A DNA stretch of 64,000 nucleotides from Protonemura montana. Its lineage: Eukaryota; Arthropoda; Insecta; Plecoptera; Nemouridae. This document shows positions 24,156 through 35,060 of this stretch, piece by piece. A program made the translations under genes and the position numbers. Below the pieces are notes generated by a model. The model made no database searches. It was not told where the DNA came from and saw only the letters and a program-made list of their open reading frames with translations. Within the stretch, counting starts at the first letter, position 1. Every line of letters begins with the position of its first letter. Where the stretch lies: positions 25,523,264 to 25,587,263 of the forward strand of contig OX387605.1 in NCBI GenBank assembly GCA_947568835.1. Direction: 5' to 3'.

Positions 24156-25095
24156 ACGCCCATGTCAACGCGCCGAGAATCGCCACCGTTACCCGACGGC
24201 GTTACCAGGCGACGACAGGACGCCGTCAACGCGACTGCAGGGAGGACGACGCAGGTCACGAGCCGAACTCTTCGACCCTAGTTTAGCGGCGGCTAAGCTA
24301 CAGTTATGTGCTCGCCGATATGGAGTAGCCGTCGAGCTGTATTTGTACTTCCTGTCCTTCCGTTACGTGTTCGCGAACGTGATCTGGATTGCAGGGGGCG
24401 CACGCGCGCTTGGCCGAGGTCGGCAGTCGGCCCAGGATTTTGGTGGTACTGGGTGGAGTGTTGTTGCGAAGACCTCGTTCGATTCCCACCGCGTACCCAG
24501 GCGAGGCTCACTGCGGTTTTGACTCACAAACCTCGATCCTTTGTCAGCGCTAAATTGCCGAGGATTGATTGCTATAGGTCAGGTCGCCGCGGAAAACCGT
24601 TCGGAGCTTCGCCTTTTCTTTGAGAAGTCAATATATACTGCAGTTTTTCTACCAACAACGACCAAGATGACGTCAAGTTGACAGCGACTAGAAGCTTCCA
24701 AGAAGCGACTCTCTAACTCTCTCTCTCTTCACCGTAATTCCATTTCATCCTGAACAGCAAAGTCTTCCTTCGATGGCTGACGCAATTTCCAATCGCGGCT
24801 ACCAATTATAGCCGTCTAAAAAACAGAAACAAACTTAGAAATTGTCGCCTCATTCACTAGGATCCAGCGGGCTGTGTGATAACTAATCACTAAGAATGAT
24901 TCGGAAGTCATCGCCCTAAGACCCCCCCCCCCCCCCCCTCCCTCCCTGCCCCAACACATTAGCAACGTGCTGGTCAATATTCGCTAACGGCCATTGTCTC
25001 GACTCGGCCGTTCAAAGCGCGGTCTGGCCCCAATCCCTGTTTGGTAACTCCACGGCACCACCGCGCCGTCCTGACGTGTGCCTCGCTCGACGGAG

Positions 25096-25311
25096 CGGCG
25101 GCGGCGGCGGCAGCGGCGGCGGCGGCGTTCAACTGACCGATATTCCGTGACCTGGAAGCGCTGAGCCGCCTTGCCTACTTGCTCGCCGTCGCTCGTCCGG
25201 CAGAACTATCGAAACTAGCGGACAAGAAAGAAGCACCTGCAACGACCCCAGAGCGCTTGGCATCGCACAGTCATACACCCGACGACACGGCGAGACCACC
25301 GAAAGAAACAG
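25096..25311 (+). promoter_or_regulatory. Probable GC-rich promoter / 5' UTR exon of gene C
   Basis: A (GGC)n stretch at 25096-25127 precedes a GC-rich segment that ends in a strong 5' splice site (AAACAG/GTAAGACG, exon end 25311). A matching 3' splice site (GATTGTTCCAG) ends at 26420, just before the coding start of gene C, whose ATG has a very good context (GCCGCCAAGATGC). A spliced 5' UTR is inferred. Confidence 0.4.
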
Positions 25312-26463
25312 GTAAGACGTTTTTAGACCCATTGCTAATTGGTAAACAGACGATTGGCGATCGTGATGGAGCTGGTTGAACGGCTGACAACCACGAGCAA
25401 ATCGCGGGCGACCCGTGACTCTAAACGTCGCTTCGCTGAGGGAGGCGATTTCCTGTGAGATGAGAGAGTTCGATGCACGATGAACGGAAACGCGGCGCGC
25501 CTAGCAGGGAGAAATAAGAGAGGGAGACGATCGATTTGCAGCATCCGAAATCTGGCCGAGTAATCTGGGTTATTGCATGGGCTGTGGGATCGTCGCTTTG
25601 ATTCAGTTTCTCACCCGGACGGATGATTCGAGTGTAATTACACCGAGTGGCGTAGATCAACATTAAGCGGCTCGTTTAGTTTCACCCAGTTCCTTCTGCA
25701 AGGCGACTGACTCACGAGAGATATAGATTTCACCGTCTTGTCCGCGGCATGCAAAACACTGATCTTCAATTCCCAGCGATAATGTCACCGCGTTATTTTC
25801 ACATCTGTCCGACGGAGAGAACAAGTCCAATTAGCTCAAGTCAAGCATAGCAATGACCATCCAGCAGGGTGGGTTAAATTAACTCGGGAGAGCCACGTCG
25901 GAGGCGCTAACGTCTTCTGAGCGAGGTGAAGAGCGCTAGAGCGGCCACCGCGTCTTGGATCCGATACAGGTTACCGACCCGAGGCGCAAGTGTGACGTCT
26001 GCCACTAGGTCATGGCCGCATAGTCTTCACGTACATCAAAAAGTGTTTAACGAAGTAAAAAAAAAAAAAAAAAAAACGAATCCTTAGATAGCCTGTTGCG
26101 ATTAACGACAAGGCAATTTTAGGAATGACTTTGATCGTTGCGTCTGTGTCAGGAATTACAAAGGAACAACTTCTCTTTGGCATCTTTAATGTCGGCCATG
26201 AGCAGGGTGCAAACATTCAACTTAAGTAGTAGAATGAATTTACAGCCTAAGACAGTTACGCATTGCGCATCTTTGGTACGAGTCCTCCGAGCCATTGTCG
26301 TCTCTTTGAATTACCATGGGTCGGCAGCCTTCACAAGGTCCTTTGAGAACACCGCCGACGACAAGGTTGACTAGCAAGGCGACCTCCACCCTAACTCAAC
26401 GACCACCCCGATTGTTCCAGAAGTCTAAGTTTACGTTGAGGAGAGCGCACGCCTGCCGCCAAG

Positions 26464-29251
26464 ATGCGCATCTGGTTCCTGTTCGAGCTGTTGATCTTCT
26501 TCGTCCTCCTGGCGTTTGCTGCCTCGAGGGTGATCGGTGAGCCAAGAAGTAGCGCACACCGCTTACGTGGTCACGTGGTCCACGGGACAAAAGAAGCTGT
26601 AGATTGATGCTGTCAGGATGTCCGAAACTAAATATTGCCTTGGGGCACGATACCTTGTATCTAGTAGCCCAAATTGGGAGCACATTTTAGCAGAAGGTGT
26701 TTTTAAAAAGTGAACCAAATAAGAATAATAGAATATCGTCCTTTTGATCGATGCAAATAGAAGACAAACATAAAACATGATAAAAATAGGTTAAATTTAG
26801 TTGTTCTTTACTTAGGATTCAAAACCCAGTTGAAATAGTTTCTGTCAAAACTAGTGCTAAGGTTACATCAAGTAGACATGAGTCTAAAAACAATCATTCA
26901 AAACTCTATTTCGAAGAATTCAGCTGTCAAATGAAAATATTTTACAAGATATTTTCGCTTATGGCCGATTTGAAGTCGGTGCTATTTCTAGTATGATTGC
27001 TTTAGGAGGTGTCGGCCTTTACTTACTTTACATTAACGCTCATACGCTCATTAGCCAACTGTTACTTGTGTTAAGTCCCACAAAACTGTTGGTTACCGCC
27101 ACAAAGTACTCAGCAACATATGTGAACAAACATGGTTCTAGGGTATACACTTTGTAACTGATTTGCAAATATGGATCATGCTAGCTTGCACATACGTGTA
27201 CGAACCGAACCAAGAATATGCATTGTTCACGTTGTTACTCGTGGACTGCCTTTTTATTTGGTAGAAAACAGGTGCAGTTTTTGATGAGCTATCATTAGCT
27301 TAGTTGGCCCATTCTAAATTTAAACGCAGAGGAAAATGGCTTCTTGGACATCGCGAGCACTTTTCCTGTCCAGGCGAACTTTTTAAAGCCTCAGAATATT
27401 GTCGATTGATCTTGTGATTCAAAGGTTTCTTCTCTAAATCCCGTTCGTGAAACACTTTCCTGCCTCGCAAGCATATGCTAATTTACAGCAAATACAAACT
27501 TTTTTATTTGAACTAGATTGGGTATCAACTTATTCGCATTGCAAAAAACACCTCCCGTTACTCACCATACATCGGTTCTATTGTTCAAAGTCATGTGCTT
27601 AACGAATGTCTTATGCGTCGTTAAACAGAGTCCAACGATGTGACGCGCGTTGCGAGGAAGAGGAGCTCTACGCTGAAGAAGAAGACGCAAGCGCAGAAGC
27701 AAGCGAGTCCCCACTGCGTCTGTGCGGATCTGGTCTGCAACTGTTGCAGAGAATTCAACATCAGATTGGGTCCACTTAAAGGACCGGGTAAGAAGGAGAT
27801 GGGTCAGTACACAACACCGCCAAACACTTCGATATCAACGCGACACCATCCACATTGTTTCACCAATTCATTATCTCATTAAATTAGACGTCAACTACAC
27901 TGCAAGAAATCTCCCTCGGTGACGACTTTGTCCTTTGGTTCAGATTACAGGACCTTTCTCTAGTTTGTATTGAAATCACTTCTTAAATTGGAAACGATTC
28001 ACGCTACGGCAAACCATCAAGACCTTACTGCGCATAGAAAAGTACCACAAACCAGTAACCAGACCCACAACGGCATCACTTTATATATTTTCAATTATCA
28101 ATTTTCGCTCAATTATTTGAGTGCGTGTTCAAAGATAATTTAAATAATAAGTTAATGCATTCTCTGTGGTCTCTATGCTTGCGGCAAAATAATCTGTCAT
28201 ACAATTATCATGCAATGCCATCAAATGATATCAATGCCAACAAATTAATTAAGTAACAAACAACGTTAAAATTTTAAGTATTGCATTCCTGAATTATACG
28301 TCTTTCCACGCTGTTCCTTGTGGTCGGCAGACTCCTTGTGTAGAGGCATCATAACCACGACGCCGACGTCTACTAGGAGCGCTTTTTAACGTTGTTCTTG
28401 GTTGCAGGCTGCGCCAGTCTTTCGTACCTGAAGGGCAACAACATGATGATTGCCATGAGCTTCGGAGACCGCGTTCTGGCCAACACCACTGTTTCCGGTA
28501 GGTCTTTGGTTGCCACGACAAGACCCAGGGAGGGTGGGGGGGGGGGGGGAGGGCGACTGTCGAGCTGGACTATCGCAATGGGATCTGTTCAGGCTAGCTT
28601 CTACTAGATTTGTCCAGTGCGCAGAAGAAGAGTTTTAGAGCCTTGCATGAACATGGATATGCCAATCTCTTTAGGTTTTAAGAGGGAAGATTTGGTTGTA
28701 TACCTATCAAAGATATTGAACAAGGTAGCCAAGAAATATAACACACGTGTTTACCCAATTTACAATTAACCTATAAGAACCTCTGGTGAAATGGATAAAT
28801 GACCTTGGTTCGGGTTAAAGTTGCAAGACAGCTGTGCAGACAGCAGACCATCTACACCGCTTGTTGCAATATTTTAACCTCGTACGCAGCCTTGCCAAGT
28901 GTCGACAAACCATCAAACACTTTGAGTCATGTTCCTGTTTGCTTGGTAGAGAGCTTCAACCCCTTTGCCTCGCTGTCCCAAGCCATGCAAACGCCCTCAC
29001 ACTAACGCCCTTGGTTTCCTACCAGGCAAGAAACCGAAGCCCGTTTGCATGCCGCTGCCGGGAGGAGTGTCTCGATTCTGCGGTCGTATCTACGACATCT
29101 CTCGCAAGGGTCAGGATTTCAAGGCTTGCCTGGGCCTCGAGCTGCGGTCCGTCGGCGACCTGGAGGCGGCGCTGCGCGTCTCCTGCTTCAGATTCAGTCC
29201 CCAGGGAGTGTCCCTAGAGCCCGCCACGCCGCTGCCCAACTCGGACGACGA

Positions 29252-29286
<35 letters not shown>

Positions 29287-30173
29287 ACGACGACGCGTAC
29301 GATGACGACGACGATGATGACGACTACGAAGACGACGACGACGAGGATGACGAGTCCAACGACGTATCGCCAGACTACACAGGTTTCAGCGCCGTGCTCG
29401 GCGAGCTGGGCGGCTTCTTCGGAGGCACGCCGTCGACGTCGAACAAGAAGAAGGCGAAGCCCGTCGTGCAAAACGACTACGTAGACACGACCACGAGCCG
29501 GCCAATCAAGAACACGTACACCGAGTCCAGTCCGCCGAAGAGGAAGCCAGCGAAGAAGGCGACGACGACGACGACGACGGTGAAGCCCATCACAACGCCA
29601 GTCGCCGTGCAGGAGCCCGTCAAAGCCGTCACTGAAGTCGCCGATGACGTCACCGAGCCTGTTACTTCGACCTCGTTCACCGTCAACGTGGTTGAGAATG
29701 AGGATGAGGATGACGACGACGAAGTCAAGGACACGCCGACCGAGCTGACCACCGAGGAGGAGAAGGAAGAGGCGACGACGCTGGCGGGGACCACGGAGGC
29801 GGCGAACGACGACGACGACGAGCGCTACGAGCTGATCAGCTCGACCAATGATCTGATCGCTGCTCCGGTCACCGTCGACGACAAGCCGGAGGTCGAGGAG
29901 GACGACGGCGTTGAGGACGTAATCAGCGAGATCGAGGACGAGATCGACACGCTGGACGAGGACGACGACGATGAGAAGCAGCAGGACGACCAGGAAGTGG
30001 AGGATGAAGTCGAATCAGACGATGCCGAAGATGACTCGTCAGTGTTCGAGACAGAGGTCGTCACGGCGAGGACAGAGCCGTTGAAGAAGAAGAAGGCAGC
30101 CAAAGGACAGGATGATGACGACGACGACGACGATGAAGGTGGCGTCGAGGACTTGCTGGACCTAGGGCTCGAT

Positions 30174-30205
<32 letters not shown>

Positions 30206-30290
30206 TGATGATGAGGATGAGGGCAGGGAGATGGTTGATGCGCCGAAGTTCTCGCGGAGTAGCCGAACGCATCGACGCATGAGGTTTTAG
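26464..30290 (+). CDS. DUF4773-type gene C: Cys knot with hyper-acidic poly-Asp tail
   Basis: Exons 26464-26536, 27629-27787, 28408-28497 and 29026-30290; 528 residues, all internal phases 1. Signal peptide MRIWFLFELLIFFVLLAFAAS; dibasic stretches (ARKR, LKKK) that could be proprotein cleavage sites precede the knot CVCADLVCNCC at 54-64. CASLSY begins at Cys79 (no sequon). The domain continues through PVCMPLP, FCGRIYD, ACLGLEL and SCFRFSPQGV to about residue 180. From 181 to the end the protein is low complexity: an uninterrupted run of 17 Asp, further Asp/Glu blocks, Thr/Lys/Pro linkers (TTTTTTVKP), LKKKKAAK, a second long Asp run and a basic end (RTHRRMRF). This tail is about two thirds of the protein. 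Such tails bind calcium in other systems, so a mineral or cation role is possible; this is inference only. Confidence 0.88.
26802..26897 (+). repeat. Penelope-like terminal-repeat fragment
   Basis: TTGTTCTTTACTTAGGATTCAAAACCCAGTTGAAATAG followed by ACTAGTGCTAAGG and GTAGACATGAGTCTAAAAAC; the same module recurs at 38165-38410, 46813-46935, 49672-49796 and 50640-50725. Intron 1 of gene C. Confidence 0.7.
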
Positions 30291-31285
30291 AGTTGGTCAT
30301 GTCTGTATCGACTCCTCGAGCGAAGAAGCCGCTTTACCAAACGATATTGCAGCAGAAGATGCTGCTGCTGAACGAGCTTAATCTTTAGTATTTATTTGTA
30401 TTTATTTTAAATGTAATTATTTATCTGTAACGAAAAACTGCAGTGTGCAATACAATTTACAGCCTCATGTTCACTAGTTTATTTTCAAAACCCTGTCTCT
30501 GTCACCTGTTACCCACACCAGAGGCCAGTGCGTGCAAGTCTTGCAACTTGGCTCTCAACCTAAGCTGGGATCTCAACCTGTCAACCATTTTATATTACTC
30601 GGCCTTCGCGATCGCTTTTCATCGCGATGAAGGATGAGCGACAAAGAGGCCGAGGGACAAGGTGTAAAAACTGCCACAAATCCTAAAAAAAAATCTCCTG
30701 GAAAATGTAAATAACTCTACAATAGAAAAACTCGAGACTCTGTAATGTTAAGGCGTAAAACATCTCAACACGGTACATTTATTTGCTAAATTATATCAAG
30801 TTTTGTTGCGTTTTTGCACAAATTTTGCACAAAATTCAAAATGTTTTGTCAAAATTAAATTGAAAAAAAACTAGCAGACTAACTTATTTAAAACACGTGG
30901 CAGAACTAATTTCAAAGATTTTCAACAAACAAACAAACAAACACAAAAGTCAAATTTAGTCTCCGCGTTGCTCGCTACTCTCATCCAAAATGTGTGCCAC
31001 GGTCAGAGTCCAGAAGATCCTCTGAAGCAGGTGACCTTGAGGTCCGAACACACCGCAGCACCGAGATGAACACATCTTCCTCCCCCTACAACGCACGTGC
31101 GTGTCACGCGGGGTCACGCACGTCGTGGGATCGGGCACGCACCACGCACGCACGCACGCAACGGTTTCCCTGCAACGGGACCTGTATCGCGCCGTGCGAG
31201 ATGCGCCGGGCATGTGTCGGTTAGTGGGTTAGTTTGTCGCGAGCATCGCTGTCAGTCGGGCCGCTCTGCTACCCACTCACTGGAC

Positions 31286-34200
31286 ATGACCGCCCTGCGC
31301 GTCGTGGTGATCGTGCTGCTGGGGGTGCTAGTTGCCGTCCACGCCAAGAAGAAAGGTAAATGGGGCAGACGAAGGATATCTGTCTCGCTGTAGCTGTTGG
31401 TAGGTACGTAGATGGTCGAGTCACGGGTTGACAGATTCAAACACCGGGCTGCAAATCCTTCGTGAAGGTACTTGGCAGGTCTGCAAGAGGATATGAAGAG
31501 CCAGCGACGGTGAACAGGGTGTAGTTTGAGATGCTGAGCAGCCCCAATGGTAAGATGCTGGTAACCGGCGAGTTCTGGTTGTCGTTTTCCCCTACTCCCC
31601 CACTCTTCACACAATTTGAAATAGTTCAATTACAGATGAGTTCTGTGGATGGGTTCAAAGGTAGTGAACTCATCTGCTATGCGGAAGCTAAATTCATGTT
31701 TTTAGGAATCAGAAAAATATTAATCCTTTCCTTATAGATTTACATATTTGCGAATAGCCTGAGGATGTTACGCTGTGATTAATAATCTAGTCTTAGTTTT
31801 TCTTGTCATAAAAATGACCGATCCTAGCCCACTTCCCAAGCGGTTAGCTTTACAAACTAAAGAGGACACGCTAATTATTGGTCCATGGCTTCTAGGAATT
31901 TTGAAGCGAAACCGCGAGCCATAGGCTTGTGACGTACGCACCGCGAATTTTCAGTGAGGCCTAGGTGATTTCAACGCGCGACAGAGTCTAGTGGCTGCTG
32001 GAGAATGAGCGGTGGCCGATATTTATTGTGATAACATGCGTAGAGCATATTATCATGATTCATGGGGGTTTGTTTTGTACATTGTTGCACCCTCTATGGC
32101 TTGACAGTCAGTCTTGGGGCAAACATGGCGTCCACGCTTGGAGTCGGCCACTCTCTGGCTATCAAGGCTTCATGGCTTGACAGTCAGTCTTGGGGCAAAC
32201 ATGGCGTCCACGCTTGGAGTCGGCCACTCTCTGGCTATCAAGGCTTCATGGCTTGACAGTCAGTCTTGGGGCAAACATGACGTCCACGCTTGGAGTCGGC
32301 CACTCTCTGGCTATCAAGGCTTTATGGCTTGACAGTCAGTCTTGGGGCAAACATGGAGTCCACGCTTGGAGTCGGCCACTCTCTGGCTATCAAGGCTTCA
32401 TGGCTTGACAGTCAGTCTTGGGGCAAACATGGCGTCCACGCTTGGAGTCGGCCTCTCTCTGGCTATCAAGGCTTCATGGCTTGACAGTCAGTCTTGGGGC
32501 AAACATGGCGTCCACGCTTGGAGTCGGCCACTCTCTGGCTATCAAGGCTTCATGGCTTGACAGTCAGTCTTGGAGCAAACATGGCGTCCACGCTTGGAGT
32601 CGGCCACTCTCTGGCCATCAAGACTCCATTGCAGACGGCCACTTTCTGTTTGCGTAATCTAATTCAACTTTCGTGCACAGAAACCCCTGCGACCCCGGCG
32701 CAGGTCGCTGCACAGGTGCTGGACGTGACTGCTGCGCCCTTGGCTGAGACGAGCACGAAGAAGCCACGCAGGCGCGCTTGCACCTGCCTGGACGGGCAGT
32801 GTTCCTGCTGCTCCGGGAGCCTCTTCGGCGTCTTTCAGCAGCGAGGTTCGTTGACTTGGAGACCCGCTGCCTTTGGTTCGCCAATATCACACCCCATTTT
32901 GTACAACGAAATGGATGTCGGGAAGGATGTAACGTTCCCGCCACTTTGTGCAGTTAGTAACCTATCCCTCCACCGGGGCAGGTAGGTAGATAGACGATCG
33001 GAGAAGAGTCAGTTGACTTCGGTTCTCCTAAGATATCACCGGTTCGCCGGAACTACACTTTAATAAATCATTGTTTCCAATCCTAATTCTTGGCTTCGTT
33101 TTTACTTTGATCAGCGAAACCTTACAAGGAATAACAGCCAAATATTACTCAGCAGGAGGCATTTTCTGTTGCAAGGGCAGATTGAAATACCGTTACTAAT
33201 TTATAAATCAATCTCAACTCATTGCACGAACCAAAATTCCCAAATTGATTTAAAAAATCGGCGACTTTTTCTTGAGAATAAGTTTAAGTCGCATGAGATT
33301 CAAAAGCAAACCAGTTGATTTCTGATAGAGGTAGGATCAATAAATGAGCGTTTCTTTACTGACGACGGTTAGTTTAGCAGTGATTTCCTATCTTACCGTG
33401 ACACGGCTGACCGCGTTGGTGTTGATTTGCAGGCTGCATGAATGTCACCTATGATCCTGACGAGTTCTCGTTCGACATCAAGATGACGCTCAACAACAGG
33501 GTCATGTACCAGAACGTGGTGTCAGGTGAGTGGGTGGGGCGTCCTGCATGCGAGGTGTCCGCACAGAGGCGAGCTGGCCGCCGCCCAAGACTTGGTGTTG
33601 CTCATTGCTTTGCATTTCATAGGGTTTGCATGAAATGCTAGAAGCTCAAGTCATCTGCAGAGAATACTTTAACAAAATGCAGATTTATTTGTGTTGTTGA
33701 ACGGAATTCTTGAAGAATTTCCTTTCTTCTAGTCTTGAATTGCCAAGACGCCATTTGTAAAGTATTTTCATGATAAAAAGGAAACACGACCATGAGCACG
33801 GCTTGATTGATCATTCTTACTGATGTTACTATCTTTTAATCCTCAAAATATTATCAGCATTTATGTATAAGAAAATTCAGACATACGAACATTTAACAGC
33901 ACTGAGTTTAACTTACATAATGACGATTGTCTTAACTCCCACTTTATCTAGAAGTTGAGAAAGTTCTAGTATTGGATCTAAGTAGGTACTAGGTACCGTA
34001 CCTCAGCAAACACGTGACTAACGTCGCCCTCCATGTGCACCTCTAGGCAAGCATCCACGGCCCGTGTGCATCCCGATGCCACGATTCCCCGCCGCCAAGT
34101 TCTGCGTGCGCTTCTCCAACGTGTATTTCCCTGGACGCAACGTGCACGCATGCGTCGCACTAGAGGGACGCTGGGGCACGAGCACCCTGGCCAAGGTTTC

Positions 34201-34732
34201 CTTCGACTGCTTCCGCATGGGCGTCGACGGGGTGGCTGTCATCAAGCCAGAAGATGGAGGTGGGCTGCCGTCACCTCCAGGTCAAGAGGTCGTGGATGAG
34301 GAGGAGGAAGAGGAAGAAGATGAGGACGGTGATGACGGCGACGAGGAAGGCGACGAAGACGCGGACGAAGAGGAAGTTGTTGACGGAGTAATCGAGAGCA
34401 TCGCCGATGAAGTGATCGAGGAAGAGGATGACGATGACGAGGATGACGATGACGGGGGGTCAAACTTGCCTGTAAATGCGGTGCCGGCTCCGCCTCCGGT
34501 GGTCGTCAGCTCGACGGCGCTACCGCCGGCTAAGAAACCGTCTAAGGGGAAACCGACACCGGCGTCAACTGCAAGACCGGGGAAGCCAGCGACAACGGCA
34601 ACCTCCACCAAGAAGCCGCGAACCACGACAACGACGGTGAAACCCGTCAAAAAAACGCGTACGACCACGACGAAGCCGACTGACGCGGAGTACGTTCTTG
34701 TTGGCAACGTCATCGGTCATCACGCCGCTTAA
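31286..34732 (+). CDS. DUF4773-type gene D: Cys knot with acidic and Thr/Lys-rich tail
   Basis: Exons 31286-31355, 32681-32845, 33433-33525 and 34047-34732; 337 residues, all phases 1. Signal peptide MTALRVVVIVLLGVLVAVHA. A basic KKPRRR stretch immediately precedes the knot CTCLDGQCSCC at 57-67; the spacer to the next Cys is 12 residues rather than the family's 14. CMNVTY begins at Cys80 with an N-glycosylation sequon. The last exon carries PVCIPMP, FCVRFSNVYFPGRNVHAC, DCFRMGVDGVAVIKPEDG (to about residue 180), then an acidic block (VDEEEEEEEDEDG) and a Thr/Lys/Pro region with tandem TTTTTVKP and TRTTTTKP motifs. The PGRNVHAC and GVDG signatures are shared with E and partly F, so D, E and F form the closest subgroup. 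Intron 1 holds a 76-bp array ending about 50 nt before exon 2. Confidence 0.9.
31965..32640 (+). repeat. 76-bp tandem repeat, seven copies, amplified from a dispersed element
   Basis: Units of 76 bp starting GGCTTGACAGTCAGTCTTGG from about 32097; copies are almost identical. The leader 31965-32030 and one unit match 23965-24155. It lies in intron 1 of gene D; reading frames through it shift because 76 is not a multiple of three. Confidence 0.93.
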
Positions 34733-34901
34733 ACGCCTCCATAATGCATGCGTTTCCTTATTTATCTATATTTATTTACTTATTTATACTCTTACTATTA
34801 CTAAGTATGTCAGGTAGATCACGGGGCGTCATTGTAACACATGTGTATCACAGCGTTGCTAGTTTTTTAGAAATTCATGTTCCGATTTTGTATGGAAGCT
34901 T

Positions 34902-34907
34902 CGATTA
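34902..34907 (+). terminator. Possible polyadenylation signal of gene D
   Basis: ATTAAA variant signal about 170 nt after the gene D stop and only about 155 nt before the gene E start codon, so D and E are very tightly packed. Confidence 0.35.
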
Positions 34908-35060
34908 AAATATACACGTCGTGGACATTGGCACGACTTTCTCGCTGGCCGGCGCGGCGTTTAGCAGGACCGGTCTGGTGGGTCGGGCGCTTTCTGGCTG
35001 CCTCCCTCCCCCCGTAGGTCGCGTCGGGGCCAGCAGTCCACGCCGAACTCGGCTACTGCG

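Larger units (their letters stand above)
21946..25095. other. Divergent intergenic region between genes B and C
   Basis: Besides the tandem arrays listed separately it holds GC-rich segments (21960-22230, 24160-24620) without a convincing gene and a poly-C tract near 24919-24941. A minus-strand frame at 22784-22587 (from MTAPGNVKSCVRDV, about 65 codons) has coding-like composition and a 3' splice-site-like sequence (CTGTCTGCGCAG) before it, so it could be a terminal exon of an unplaced gene. Confidence 0.3.
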
